From assembly GCA_051004815.1 (NCBI GenBank), contig JBPCJY010000239.1, positions 1 through 26,093 on the forward strand: DNA of 26,093 nucleotides. The letters are read 5' to 3'. Every line of letters starts with the position of its first letter. The first letter of the stretch is position 1. Shown piece after piece: positions 7,431 through 14,721 of the stretch. The DNA comes from JBBQXY01 sp051004815. Lineage in GTDB: Bacteria; Chloroflexota; Ktedonobacteria; Ktedonobacterales; Ktedonobacteraceae. The notes beneath the pieces are model-generated. The model was not told where the DNA came from. It ran no database searches and saw only the letters and a program-made list of their open reading frames with translations. Position numbers and translations under genes: made by a program.

Positions 7431-8570
7431 ATGTCAGACACAACCGATACAACTGCTACAACTGCTACAACTGCTACAACCGTCACATCTGTCACAAATG
7501 AACCAGCAACAAATAATCCATTGTTGGCCGACGCCGTACTGGAAGGCGGAGGTGTTCGCGGCATTGGGCATGTAGGCGCACTTGTAGAAGCTGAAAAACA
7601 TGGCTATCAATGGGTTAACGTAGCAGGTACTTCAGCGGGTGCCTTTGTCGCTTCGCTGGTGGCCGCTGGCTACAAAGCTACTGAACTCTACGATATTATG
7701 AGCGAAGTCGATTTTCGCCTCTTTGCCGACACACCAGGACTAGACTGGTTAATGGCAAAGCAGATTTTCAACGTCGCTATCCATGGCGGCATCCACCCAG
7801 GACAATATATGGAAGGCTTCATACGCGAGAAATTGAGCGCGAAAGGGATTAAGACATTCGGAGACCTGATTGTCAAAGGCCAGGAAAATGATCCCATCTA
7901 CCGTTATAAGCTCACCGTCATCGCCTCGGATATCAGTACAGGGCGTATGGTGCGTCTCCCCCAGGACGCTCATAGCTACTATGGATTAGATCCCGACGAT
8001 GTTGATGTCGCACGCGCAGTCCATATGAGTGCCAGTATTCCCTTCTTCTTTATCCCTGTGGATCAGCCCTATACGAATGGCAGCATTTGTCGTATTGTTG
8101 ATGGTGGCTTGCTCAGCAACTTCCCCGTCGCCATCTTTGATGTGACAGATCGCGCACCATCGCGCCCAACCTTCGGCTTCCGTCTCGTAGACCAGCTTCC
8201 GACAACAACCAACAATGATCCCGTCGCTTTCACGCCCACCGGCAATGCCTATGAAATCATTCAAGCTCTGGTACATACTATGCTGACTGCCCATGACAGG
8301 CTGTATATGGACGAACATACCTACGTTCGTACCATTGCCATTCCAACCAACGGCATCAGTGGCACCCAATTCAACCTCAGCAGGGAAGAGGCAACAACGC
8401 TGTTCCTCAATGGTCAGCAAGCAGCCGCGAAATTCTTCTCCACCTGGAATTTTGCAGCCTACAAAACTGCCTACCGTTCCGGTAGGCCCTTGCCCGGACG
8501 ACAGGAACAACTACATAACCAGATGAAAAGTCTTGCGGTGAAGACACTTCCTCTATCAAAGGCCAGTTAA
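7431..8570 (+). CDS. Patatin-like phospholipase
   Basis: A 379-residue serine lipase of the patatin/RssA family, expected to cleave acyl chains from phospholipids with a Ser-Asp dyad. The oxyanion-hole motif EGGGVRGIGHVGAL lies at 38-51. The nucleophile elbow GTSAG at 66-70 gives S68. The DGG motif at 224-226 gives the catalytic D224. The N-terminal 22 residues are threonine/alanine-rich and are encoded by near-identical ACAACTGCT units, a low-complexity tail outside the fold. There is no signal peptide or membrane segment. CAGGAG at 7417-7422 precedes the ATG. The gene is third in the esterase series and ends at a hairpin shared with the opposing queD gene. Such proteins act in lipid turnover or as effectors; which applies here is unknown. 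Confidence 0.9.
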   Translation: MSDTTDTTATTATTATTVTSVTNEPATNNPLLADAVLEGGGVRGIGHVGALVEAEKHGYQWVNVAGTSAGAFVASLVAAGYKATELYDIMSEVDFRLFADTPGLDWLMAKQIFNVAIHGGIHPGQYMEGFIREKLSAKGIKTFGDLIVKGQENDPIYRYKLTVIASDISTGRMVRLPQDAHSYYGLDPDDVDVARAVHMSASIPFFFIPVDQPYTNGSICRIVDGGLLSNFPVAIFDVTDRAPSRPTFGFRLVDQLPTTTNNDPVAFTPTGNAYEIIQALVHTMLTAHDRLYMDEHTYVRTIAIPTNGISGTQFNLSREEATTLFLNGQQAAAKFFSTWNFAAYKTAYRSGRPLPGRQEQLHNQMKSLAVKTLPLSKAS

Positions 8571-8595
8571 CTGCATATGGTCGTTCGCACTTATA

Positions 8596-8620
8596 TTGTT
8601 GGGGGCGAAGCCCTCAACAA
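8596..8620. terminator. Bidirectional hairpin between convergent patatin and queD genes
   Basis: TTGTTGGGGGC (8596-8606) pairs with GCCCTCAACAA (8610-8620) as an 11-bp stem with one G-T wobble and a 3-base GAA loop. It lies between the two convergent stop codons. Neither side has a long T-run, so efficiency is uncertain, but the position and stability fit a shared terminator. Confidence 0.65.
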
Positions 8621-8635
8621 CATAGATACGTATAC

Positions 8636-9142
8636 TCACTCCTCATTGTGCATAGGTCTTCGATAATAGGCCATCTGTGTTGGAGCCTCCTCAACACCAA
8701 CCATGATGGTAGAGAGGCGCGAGGTATCATATTCAGCTAACATTACGGACAGTTCGTGGCAGATATACTCTGCCAGCCGTTCAGCCGTTGAGTTTTCTAT
8801 CGGCAATTCGACCACATCACTGCGCGGGAAAACATAGCGTTTGTCCCGAAACTGAATCTCCCAGCTATCCGGCGTCTCTGTCAACTGTAAATGAGGGTTG
8901 CGCAACGGCAACAAAAAGCGATGATTGAGCCTCTGACAAATTTCCCTGCTCAATTTCTTGAGGATAGTAAAGTCAAAGACAAGGTTATCTTCGTTGAGCG
9001 TTCCTTCTATCTCCACCAGCACACCATAATTATGGCCGTGTAAGCGTTCGCATTTGCCGCCAAAGGTGATAAAGTGCGCCGAGCTAAAGCGCAAGTAGCC
9101 GCCTTCCACCTTTACCTTTCGTAATATCTGCTCACCATCCAT
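8636..9142 (-). CDS. queD: 6-pyruvoyl/6-carboxy-tetrahydropterin synthase family protein
   Basis: A 168-residue member of the PTPS/QueD family, which acts on 7,8-dihydroneopterin triphosphate in queuosine, biopterin or folate-type pathways. Zinc ligands are H23 (SSAHF) and H35 and H37 (LHGH). The catalytic cysteine is C31, giving the Cx3HGH spacing usual for QueD. Late motifs NHRFLLP, STAERLAEYI and VEEAPTQMAYY are present. It is longer than E. coli QueD because of an extra segment around residues 80-107. No queC, queE or folE lies nearby, so the exact pathway is open and the symbol is provisional. An AGGAG (complement of 9149-9153) lies six bases before the start. Confidence 0.85.
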   Translation of the reverse strand: MDGEQILRKVKVEGGYLRFSSAHFITFGGKCERLHGHNYGVLVEIEGTLNEDNLVFDFTILKKLSREICQRLNHRFLLPLRNPHLQLTETPDSWEIQFRDKRYVFPRSDVVELPIENSTAERLAEYICHELSVMLAEYDTSRLSTIMVGVEEAPTQMAYYRRPMHNEE

Positions 9143-9167
9143 ATGTAGCTCCTACTTCATGAGCAAC

Positions 9168-9195
9168 AAAATACCTGATGGTTTTACCTTGTAAA
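9168..9195 (-). promoter_or_regulatory. Probable queD promoter
   Basis: On the minus strand TTTACA (complement of 9190-9195) and TATTTT (complement of 9168-9173) are 16 bp apart. The transcript start would be near 9161, about 20 bases before the queD ATG. The -35 is good and the -10 moderate. Upstream, CTTGTAAACGC and CTTGGAAACGC form a loose direct repeat. Confidence 0.4.
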
Positions 9196-9350
9196 CGCAT
9201 GGTTAGCTGCCTTTCAACTTGGAAACGCTGTCTCACCAAAACATGTACTATTATACCTCGCCAAAAGCAAGAACGAACCAACACTGCGATTGTGAATGCC
9301 GCTCAGGAACTGTTAAACAGTAGCCTTTTTCCCTTGAAGCAACGAAAAAT

Positions 9351-10523
9351 TTACGCCTGCGTTATCTGCGCATATGGGCCATCTTCTGAAGGCACGCCCT
9401 TTGTTACCGAACTACCTTGAGTTGTTACCTCCGTCGTGGTCACAAAGCGCGTATCATCAGGAGACCAGGCCAGAGCAAAGATGGGCATATCTATAGAAAA
9501 CCTGACATTGTGTTCCGTCTCTGCATCCCAAGAGACCACAACCCCGCAGTTATCTCCACAATAGACCTGCGTCACTGCTGCGATACGTTTTCCATTGTGT
9601 GACCAGGCAACGACAAAGACGAGGTCGGGCAGCACTCCCTTGGAAGAATTCGTTTGGGCGGCCTGCACGTTGTACCCTTGATAAATATAGGCAACTTTTC
9701 CCGTTGCAGCGTCCCAGACCTGCACTGTCTTGTCCCACGAACCGGAGACGATACGTTCGCCATCAGGTGCCCAGGAGATCGAGCTGACCGTGCCAGTATG
9801 ACCCCGGTAAGTAAAAATATGCTCTCCCGTCGCCGTATCTAAGATATGGACAGTCTTATCTGAAGAGCCAGAGGCGAGACGCTGACTATCTGGCGACCAA
9901 CAAACAGTGTTTACGCTGTCGGTATGACCACGATAGACGTACTTTTGCATGCCAGTTACAGCATCCCAGAGACGAACCGTGCCATCTACAGAACCGGATG
10001 CCACATATCTGCCGTTTGGCGACCACGCCACCGTCGTCACCGCATCAGAATGACCGCGACAGAGAATGCTATGCTCCCCGTTGAGAGCATCCCACATCTG
10101 CACCGTTGTATCTTCAGCACCCGAAACCACGCGCTGACTATTTGGCGACCAGTCTACAGCACGTACACCAGCACTGTGACCGCGATACACAAAGGGGCGA
10201 ACATGATTACTGGAATTGGCGGACCAGACCTGCACGGTCTTATCCAAAGAACCAGAGGCGATATACGCGCCATCTGGTGACCACGCTACCGCTGTCACGC
10301 GCATCGTATGACCACGATAGCGAAAAATACTACTACCATAGGGACGCGCAGTAGGAGTAGGAACAGTGGTTGATGATGAAGAAACAGCTTGTGTACAACC
10401 ATCTATGCTTATAGTCAACACGAAGCCCGCCAGGCTCTGGAGAAAGAGCCGACGCGAGAGAGAGCCTCTGATGTGATGTGTGTGTTTAGGCATCGTTTGC
10501 ACATCCGTTTCCTGATGATCCAT
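9351..10523 (-). CDS. Exported WD40-repeat protein with Tat-type signal
   Basis: A 390-residue protein made of a signal region and one seven-bladed WD40 propeller. The N-terminus holds SRRLFLQ, a twin-arginine motif, then a hydrophobic stretch and a cysteine (SIDGC) that may be an imperfect lipobox. A Ser/Thr/Pro linker follows. Five canonical repeats of about 42 residues follow (RGH, WSPDG, ASGS.DKTVQVW), then a sixth with a long insertion and a degenerate seventh lacking a WD end. Such propellers are binding platforms; no enzyme motif is seen. The start is uncertain: ATG 10523 is given, ATG 10493 would put the twin arginine about 13 residues in, and a TTG lies at 10538. It has its own strong promoter and is followed on the same strand by queD. 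Confidence 0.85.
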   Translation of the reverse strand: MDHQETDVQTMPKHTHHIRGSLSRRLFLQSLAGFVLTISIDGCTQAVSSSSTTVPTPTARPYGSSIFRYRGHTMRVTAVAWSPDGAYIASGSLDKTVQVWSANSSNHVRPFVYRGHSAGVRAVDWSPNSQRVVSGAEDTTVQMWDALNGEHSILCRGHSDAVTTVAWSPNGRYVASGSVDGTVRLWDAVTGMQKYVYRGHTDSVNTVCWSPDSQRLASGSSDKTVHILDTATGEHIFTYRGHTGTVSSISWAPDGERIVSGSWDKTVQVWDAATGKVAYIYQGYNVQAAQTNSSKGVLPDLVFVVAWSHNGKRIAAVTQVYCGDNCGVVVSWDAETEHNVRFSIDMPIFALAWSPDDTRFVTTTEVTTQGSSVTKGVPSEDGPYAQITQA

Positions 10524-10594
10524 ATCCAGCAACGACAAGGGAAGAGAGGTTCACTACGTCAGTGACACGATTTTGTCATGCAGTGATGTGTAAA

Positions 10595-10623
10595 AGCATA
10601 ACATCCAATTTCATAACTGTCAA
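10595..10623 (-). promoter_or_regulatory. Strong sigma-70 promoter for the WD40 gene
   Basis: TTGACA (complement of 10618-10623) and TATGCT (complement of 10595-10600) are separated by exactly 17 bp on the minus strand. Transcription would begin near 10588, about 65 bases before ATG 10523. It shows that TATGCT serves as a -10 hexamer in this genome. Confidence 0.75.
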
Positions 10624-10781
10624 TAGTATTTAGAGCGTTACAAGTGGATGTTTCTGCCGACGCTGATGTGATAAGATAGTCGTCATACAAGAGACCGGAA
10701 CGTATCCTGCGGATAGAAGGCGAACGTGCTCGTCTCTCTAAAAGGAAGCTTCCGCAAAGCAATGGGAGAGTGAAGCTCATC

Positions 10782-11330
10782 ATGGATGCTCTATGTCTTC
10801 AGTTCGTCAATAGCGAATTTCGCGATTTCCGGGGTCGATGGGTAAGGGATGATTTGCAGCAACCACTCTGGTTGGAACAATTTCTCGTCACATGGGAACT
10901 ACAGGTCGAAAACTCTCCCGATGCATCTACGATAGCAGCATTGGTCACACTACGTGCTCTCCTGCGGCGGATGATAGGGGCTTTGGCTGACGGACAGATT
11001 TCAGACGACGACCAGACGATGTTCAATGCTATCCTACTCAAGCTACCCTTGTATCGCTCTCTGTTCAAGGACACAGAAGGATACAGGTTAGTAATGATCC
11101 CATTGAAGAAGGATTGGGACTGGGTGCAAGCAGAGATCGCCGCCTCGTTCGTCCATATGCTGACCGCTCATGATCCCAGACGCCTCAAAATCTGCGCCAA
11201 CAGCAACTGTCGTGGGGCCTTTTATGATGACAGTAAGAGTCGCACCAAACGCTATTGCACAGCGGACAAATGTGCCAATCTTTTGAAGGCTCGTCGGTTC
11301 CGGACACGCCACAAGGGAGAGTTGTTATGA
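10782..11330 (+). CDS. ABATE/CGNR zinc-finger-type regulator
   Basis: A 182-residue protein of the stress-related CGNR regulator type. The N-terminal ABATE-like domain begins LCLQFVNSE, matching the LCLDFVNT motif of the family. The C-terminus holds a four-cysteine zinc ribbon: C138 and C143 (CANSNC), then C159 and C164 (YCTADKC). The usual CGNR tetrapeptide reads CANL here, followed by the expected basic tail KARRFRTRHK. The family is thought to bind DNA in stress or antibiotic-related regulation, which is general knowledge only. The start is uncertain: GTG 10770 lies right after GGGAGAG, and ATG 10782 lies 11 bases after it and matches the family N-terminus better. Its stop lies only 16 bases from that of the opposing histidine kinase gene. 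Confidence 0.78.
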   Translation: MDALCLQFVNSEFRDFRGRWVRDDLQQPLWLEQFLVTWELQVENSPDASTIAALVTLRALLRRMIGALADGQISDDDQTMFNAILLKLPLYRSLFKDTEGYRLVMIPLKKDWDWVQAEIAASFVHMLTAHDPRRLKICANSNCRGAFYDDSKSRTKRYCTADKCANLLKARRFRTRHKGELL

Positions 11331-11346
11331 ACCAGGATGGGTGCTT

Positions 11347-12918
11347 TCACGCGAGAGGTAGCCAGACACTAAAGGTACTGCCTTTGCCAGGTGTACTCTC
11401 AGCAGTGATACGACCACCGAACTGCTCAACCAGGGCTTGCGCAATAGGCAGTCCCAGTCCTGTCCCTTGACGGGAGCGAGCGCGGTCGGCACGATAGAAA
11501 CGCTCGAAGAGATGCGACAGATCAGCGGGATCGATGCCAATGCCCGTGTCGCGTACATGCAGCACTGCCTGCCCATTGACGCGTTCCACTGAGACGGTTA
11601 CGCGCCCCCTACCCTCTTCGCTACTCTCTGGCGTATACTTGAGCGCATTATCGAGGAGGATCAGTACCACGCGGCGCAAGCTTTCCTCGTCACCACGCAC
11701 ACGCACCGGCTCAATGTGACCAATCTCTAGCTGGAGCGTTGATCCTTCCATGCTCAGTCGCCTGCGCAGTTGGCGCACCAGTTGAAGCACCGCGTGATCT
11801 AACTCAACTGGCTGCTGATGACCTGCCCTTTCCTCGGCTCTCTCCTTCGTTTCCTGGATTGTGGGTTGCGTATCCACGCCCGCATCAGCACGGGCCAGCA
11901 GGAGTAACTCTTCGACCAGTTCCGCCAACCGCAACGTCTCCGCGTGTGCGTCGGAGAGCATCGTGCGGCGTTCCTCTGGCGGAAGTTCCTCCAGATGACG
12001 CTGCAAGAAGGCCAGATTGCCCTGGATCGTCGTGAGTGGAGCACGCAGTTCGTGTGATGCATCGGCGACAAAGCGGCGTTGGGCTTGTGTTGCGCTCTCC
12101 AGGGAGGCCAACATTTCGTTGAACGTCTCCACCACCTGCGTCATCTCGTCATGTCCGCGAGGCCGAGACACTCGTTGGCTAAGACTTCCAAGACGTGTCC
12201 CGCGTGCCGTAGAAGCAGCAATGGTGCGTGCGGTGATGACAATGCTTGCCAAGGGCCGTAGCACACGGGTAGCGAGTATCCAACTGCCGACCAGTGTCCC
12301 GGCCAGTGTTGCCAATCCAACGAGCAGGAGCAGAAGCTGTAGCAAGAACACTGTCGTATCGATGTCACCGAGCGACTTGGCGACCAGTAACAGGCCAATG
12401 ATCGGACCATTCCCTTGCGGGACTCCATCAGCATTCACCACATTTTCACTCGTCACAGTCATCGGCGCACGAAGGGGCAAGGCTTCCACACGCACATGCA
12501 CCCCTTCAACGGTAGTGGTGTACCAGAGCGTCTGACCAGAGAGGACAGCTTGCGTGTTCGCAGTACTGATCGGAATGCTCCTGCGCGTACTACTCGCGGA
12601 GGGATAGCGTACAGTCCCTTGCGTATCCACCACCTCGACCACGACGCCAGCCTCGCGATACGTATCAATACCAGGCAATGAGAATTGCGGAGGCCAGTAC
12701 GGAGGAGTGGACGTGAGTCTAGCTATGATGGCTGTTGAGACAAGCCGTGCCTCGGCACGCACCGAGGTGTCAACGCTTTGGTTCAGTGCATTGGTCGCCA
12801 AGAACAGAATGAGCGTCGCAAAGAAGCCGAGGGCAACGATCAAGAGGGTGCCGTACCACAGCATCAAGCGCAGGCGCAGAGAACGGGGCCTACTTTGGTC
12901 AGATGGTGATGTGTTCAA
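11347..12918 (-). CDS. HAMP-domain sensor histidine kinase
   Basis: A 523-residue membrane kinase, partner of the response regulator just upstream. Order of parts: membrane helix 1 at about 19-43, an extracytoplasmic sensor of about 145 residues, membrane helix 2 at about 189-216, HAMP to about 275, a dimerisation domain with the phospho-accepting H289 in DASHELRAPLTTI, and a C-terminal ATPase domain. The latter shows N-box LLDNALKYTP (N424), VRDTGIGID, LFERFYR and GTGLGLPIA. A charged insertion rich in E, R and K lies around 354-370. The start is a TTG with GGGAGAG eleven bases upstream and AAGGA closer in; no nearby ATG exists. It begins 45 bases after the regulator's stop. The signal sensed is unknown. 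Confidence 0.93.
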   Translation of the reverse strand: MNTSPSDQSRPRSLRLRLMLWYGTLLIVALGFFATLILFLATNALNQSVDTSVRAEARLVSTAIIARLTSTPPYWPPQFSLPGIDTYREAGVVVEVVDTQGTVRYPSASSTRRSIPISTANTQAVLSGQTLWYTTTVEGVHVRVEALPLRAPMTVTSENVVNADGVPQGNGPIIGLLLVAKSLGDIDTTVFLLQLLLLLVGLATLAGTLVGSWILATRVLRPLASIVITARTIAASTARGTRLGSLSQRVSRPRGHDEMTQVVETFNEMLASLESATQAQRRFVADASHELRAPLTTIQGNLAFLQRHLEELPPEERRTMLSDAHAETLRLAELVEELLLLARADAGVDTQPTIQETKERAEERAGHQQPVELDHAVLQLVRQLRRRLSMEGSTLQLEIGHIEPVRVRGDEESLRRVVLILLDNALKYTPESSEEGRGRVTVSVERVNGQAVLHVRDTGIGIDPADLSHLFERFYRADRARSRQGTGLGLPIAQALVEQFGGRITAESTPGKGSTFSVWLPLA

Positions 12919-12963
12919 TGTCCTTATTTCTCTCCCTACTCATTCACCATTCAGCAGTAGCTA

Positions 12964-13638
12964 TCACTCTTTGAAGACGTAGCCCACCCCACGCACGGTG
13001 TGGATCAGCCGTGGCTCTCCTTCCGCCTCGAGCTTGGCCCGCAGGTAGCCAATATAGACTTCCATCACATTGGAGGAGCCCTCGAAATCAAAGCCCCAGA
13101 CACGATCCAGGATGATCTCGCGGGTAAGTACCTGGCGCGGACGCTTCATGAGGAGGGCGAGCAACTCATATTCGGTGGGCGAGAGTTCAATCTCGCGTGC
13201 GCCGCGGTGCGCTACGCGGGTACCGGTATCTAGCTCGACGTCCGCGTAGCGCAACACCTCCTGGCGTTCTTCCTGGCTGCGGCGTAGCAGGGCCTTGATC
13301 CGTGCCACCAGCTCGTCTGGGGCAAATGGCTTCACCAGGTAGTCGTCAGCTCCCGTCTCCAAGCCTTTTACGCGGTCAGCCACCGCATCGCGTGCGGTGA
13401 GCATGAGGATGGGAACATTGTCTCCCGCCATCCGCAGCCGCTGCGCCACCTCCAACCCATTCATTCCTGGCAACATAATGTCGAGTACGATGAGATCGGG
13501 TGGTCGCTCCAGCGTCCGGTTCAGAGCTTCATTGCCGTCGGCGGCAATGGCGACGCTATAGCCTTCATAGGCCAGAACCCGTCGTAACAGGTCAGTGATG
13601 CGTGGATCATCGTCCACGACAAGTATATGTGCTTTCAA
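12964..13638 (-). CDS. OmpR/PhoB-family response regulator
   Basis: A 224-residue two-domain regulator. The receiver domain has the acidic triad VVDDDP, phospho-acceptor D53 in LIVLDIMLPGMNG, T81 in LMLTARD and K103 in DYLVKPF. The winged-helix domain covers about 125-224, with LSPTEYELLALL and the C-terminal HTVRGVGYVFKE. I set the start at TTG 13638 because GGAGG lies seven bases before it and the protein then begins LKAHILVVDDD, as relatives do. A longer frame from 13680 has no such site. It heads an operon with the HAMP kinase. A four-repeat element with -10 box lies upstream of it, and three matching elements lie elsewhere in the window, so it is the best candidate to bind all four. Confidence 0.95.
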   Translation of the reverse strand: MKAHILVVDDDPRITDLLRRVLAYEGYSVAIAADGNEALNRTLERPPDLIVLDIMLPGMNGLEVAQRLRMAGDNVPILMLTARDAVADRVKGLETGADDYLVKPFAPDELVARIKALLRRSQEERQEVLRYADVELDTGTRVAHRGAREIELSPTEYELLALLMKRPRQVLTREIILDRVWGFDFEGSSNVMEVYIGYLRAKLEAEGEPRLIHTVRGVGYVFKE

Positions 13639-13740
13639 CTCTCTTCCTCCGATCTCAAAGCTGTAGGGAACGCAATGCATGTGTCAATAATGGTGAATCC
13701 ACGCAGGGCAAGAGCACTGCATTCCCCTGTTTCTAACAAG

Positions 13741-13795
13741 AGTATAGCATAGCTGGGTGAAGCGATGCTGAGACAAGCCTGAACTGAAGCTGAGA
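13741..13795 (-). promoter_or_regulatory. Four-repeat regulated promoter, copy A (response regulator operon)
   Basis: On the minus strand four heptamers sit at exact 11-bp pitch: TCTCAGC (13795-13789), GTTCAGG (13784-13778), TCTCAGC (13773-13767) and CTTCACC (13762-13756). Nine bases after the last one comes TATACT (13746-13741). No -35 box is needed if the bound regulator replaces it. The layout is shared with three other sites here and implies autoregulation of the regulator/kinase operon about 100 bases downstream. Confidence 0.7.
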
Positions 13796-13850
13796 GCGTG
13801 GTTCATCTTCTGAGCAGCAAAAATGTGAACTCCGTTGCCCATCATCGCAT

Positions 13851-13905
13851 GCTCAGCCCTATCTCAGCATACTCACAGAGCGAGTTCATAAAGTGAGGTT
13901 ATGCT
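13851..13905 (+). promoter_or_regulatory. Four-repeat regulated promoter, copy B (203-residue protein)
   Basis: Heptamers GCTCAGC (13851-13857), TCTCAGC (13862-13868), TCACAGA (13873-13879) and GTTCATA (13884-13890) lie at 11-bp pitch. Nine bases later comes TATGCT (13900-13905). The gene at 13973 follows with a leader of about 60 bases. It shares long identical runs with copy C and points away from copy A, making a divergent control region. Confidence 0.7.
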
Positions 13906-13972
13906 TGTTATAGGGAGGAGGAAGGTATCTCGTTGGTCATTCCTCCATTTTTTACCAGGAAAGGATAGACAT

Positions 13973-14584
13973 ATGTCAACACAGAACACGACGGCAGTAG
14001 TGCTAGACGATACGAGAGAATTACTCCTACGAGAGCATACAGACACATTGGTAGACGAGACGGTTGATGCCCTGATACGAGAGGCAGAGCATGCTACAGA
14101 AACACTTGGGCAGCCCAAGCGCGACCATCGTCAACTGAAACCAACCTACCCATCATGGCCAACTTCCAAGCCGGGGCCACAGGCTACCTCGTCTCTCCCT
14201 GGCATGAAGCCAGTGTCTACACGTACTGATCAGATGGTCTATGAGTGCTATGACCAGGAGCGCGGCAAGCCCTGTACAGATGTTCCAGCAAGGCAATCCA
14301 TTCGCCCCCATCCTCTGGCAGATCCCAGAGAGCTTGATCACATGTCCCAATCATCGGGAGCGACAGTGTTCCCAGATATCAGTGGTGCTTCACTACTCGG
14401 GAAGTTTCCACTCACACCCGCCGAGACAGGCCATTATCACTATGGACCTCTTGGGCCGGGCATCAACACGGATGCCAGTGGCTCCTATGCCCCCCATGAG
14501 ATTGATCCCTATGGACGGCATGTGGATCGTCCTGTCAAGCTGTACATCACAGGGAAACGGGTACGTTCACGCGCCCTCCGATAA
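13973..14584 (+). CDS. Hypothetical protein under the four-repeat promoter
   Basis: A 203-residue protein I do not recognise. It is hydrophilic, without signal peptide or membrane helix. Residues 1-40 are acidic and probably helical (TRELLLREHTDTLVDE). The middle, about 45-120, is rich in Pro, Ser and Lys and probably disordered. The last 70 residues are rich in Gly, His, Tyr and Pro (ETGHYHYGPLGPG, APHEIDPYGRHVDR) and end in a basic tail, GKRVRSRALR. ATG 13973 is chosen over one at 13901 because AGGAAAGGA lies about eight bases upstream, and because 13901 falls inside the promoter's -10 box. It is the gene directly controlled by repeat promoter B, next to the two-component operon, so it is probably a response effector of that system. 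The MFS gene follows after about 120 bp. Confidence 0.75.
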   Translation: MSTQNTTAVVLDDTRELLLREHTDTLVDETVDALIREAEHATETLGQPKRDHRQLKPTYPSWPTSKPGPQATSSLPGMKPVSTRTDQMVYECYDQERGKPCTDVPARQSIRPHPLADPRELDHMSQSSGATVFPDISGASLLGKFPLTPAETGHYHYGPLGPGINTDASGSYAPHEIDPYGRHVDRPVKLYITGKRVRSRALR

Positions 14585-14721
14585 ACGAGATAGGATAGGA
14601 ACATGCAGGTGAATTGACATAGATGTGCAATATTCGTTTGGAGTAAAAGCTTGCCCAGCTAACAAAAAACAAGTAAGATGGAGAGAAGGCAGCATTATGC
14701 ACAGTGGAATGGACCACAGAC

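Noticed and set aside
10744..10753. Palindrome GGAAGCTTCC upstream of the CGNR-type gene
   Set aside because: Ten-bp palindromes are common by chance; no -10/-35 overlap or second copy supports an operator.
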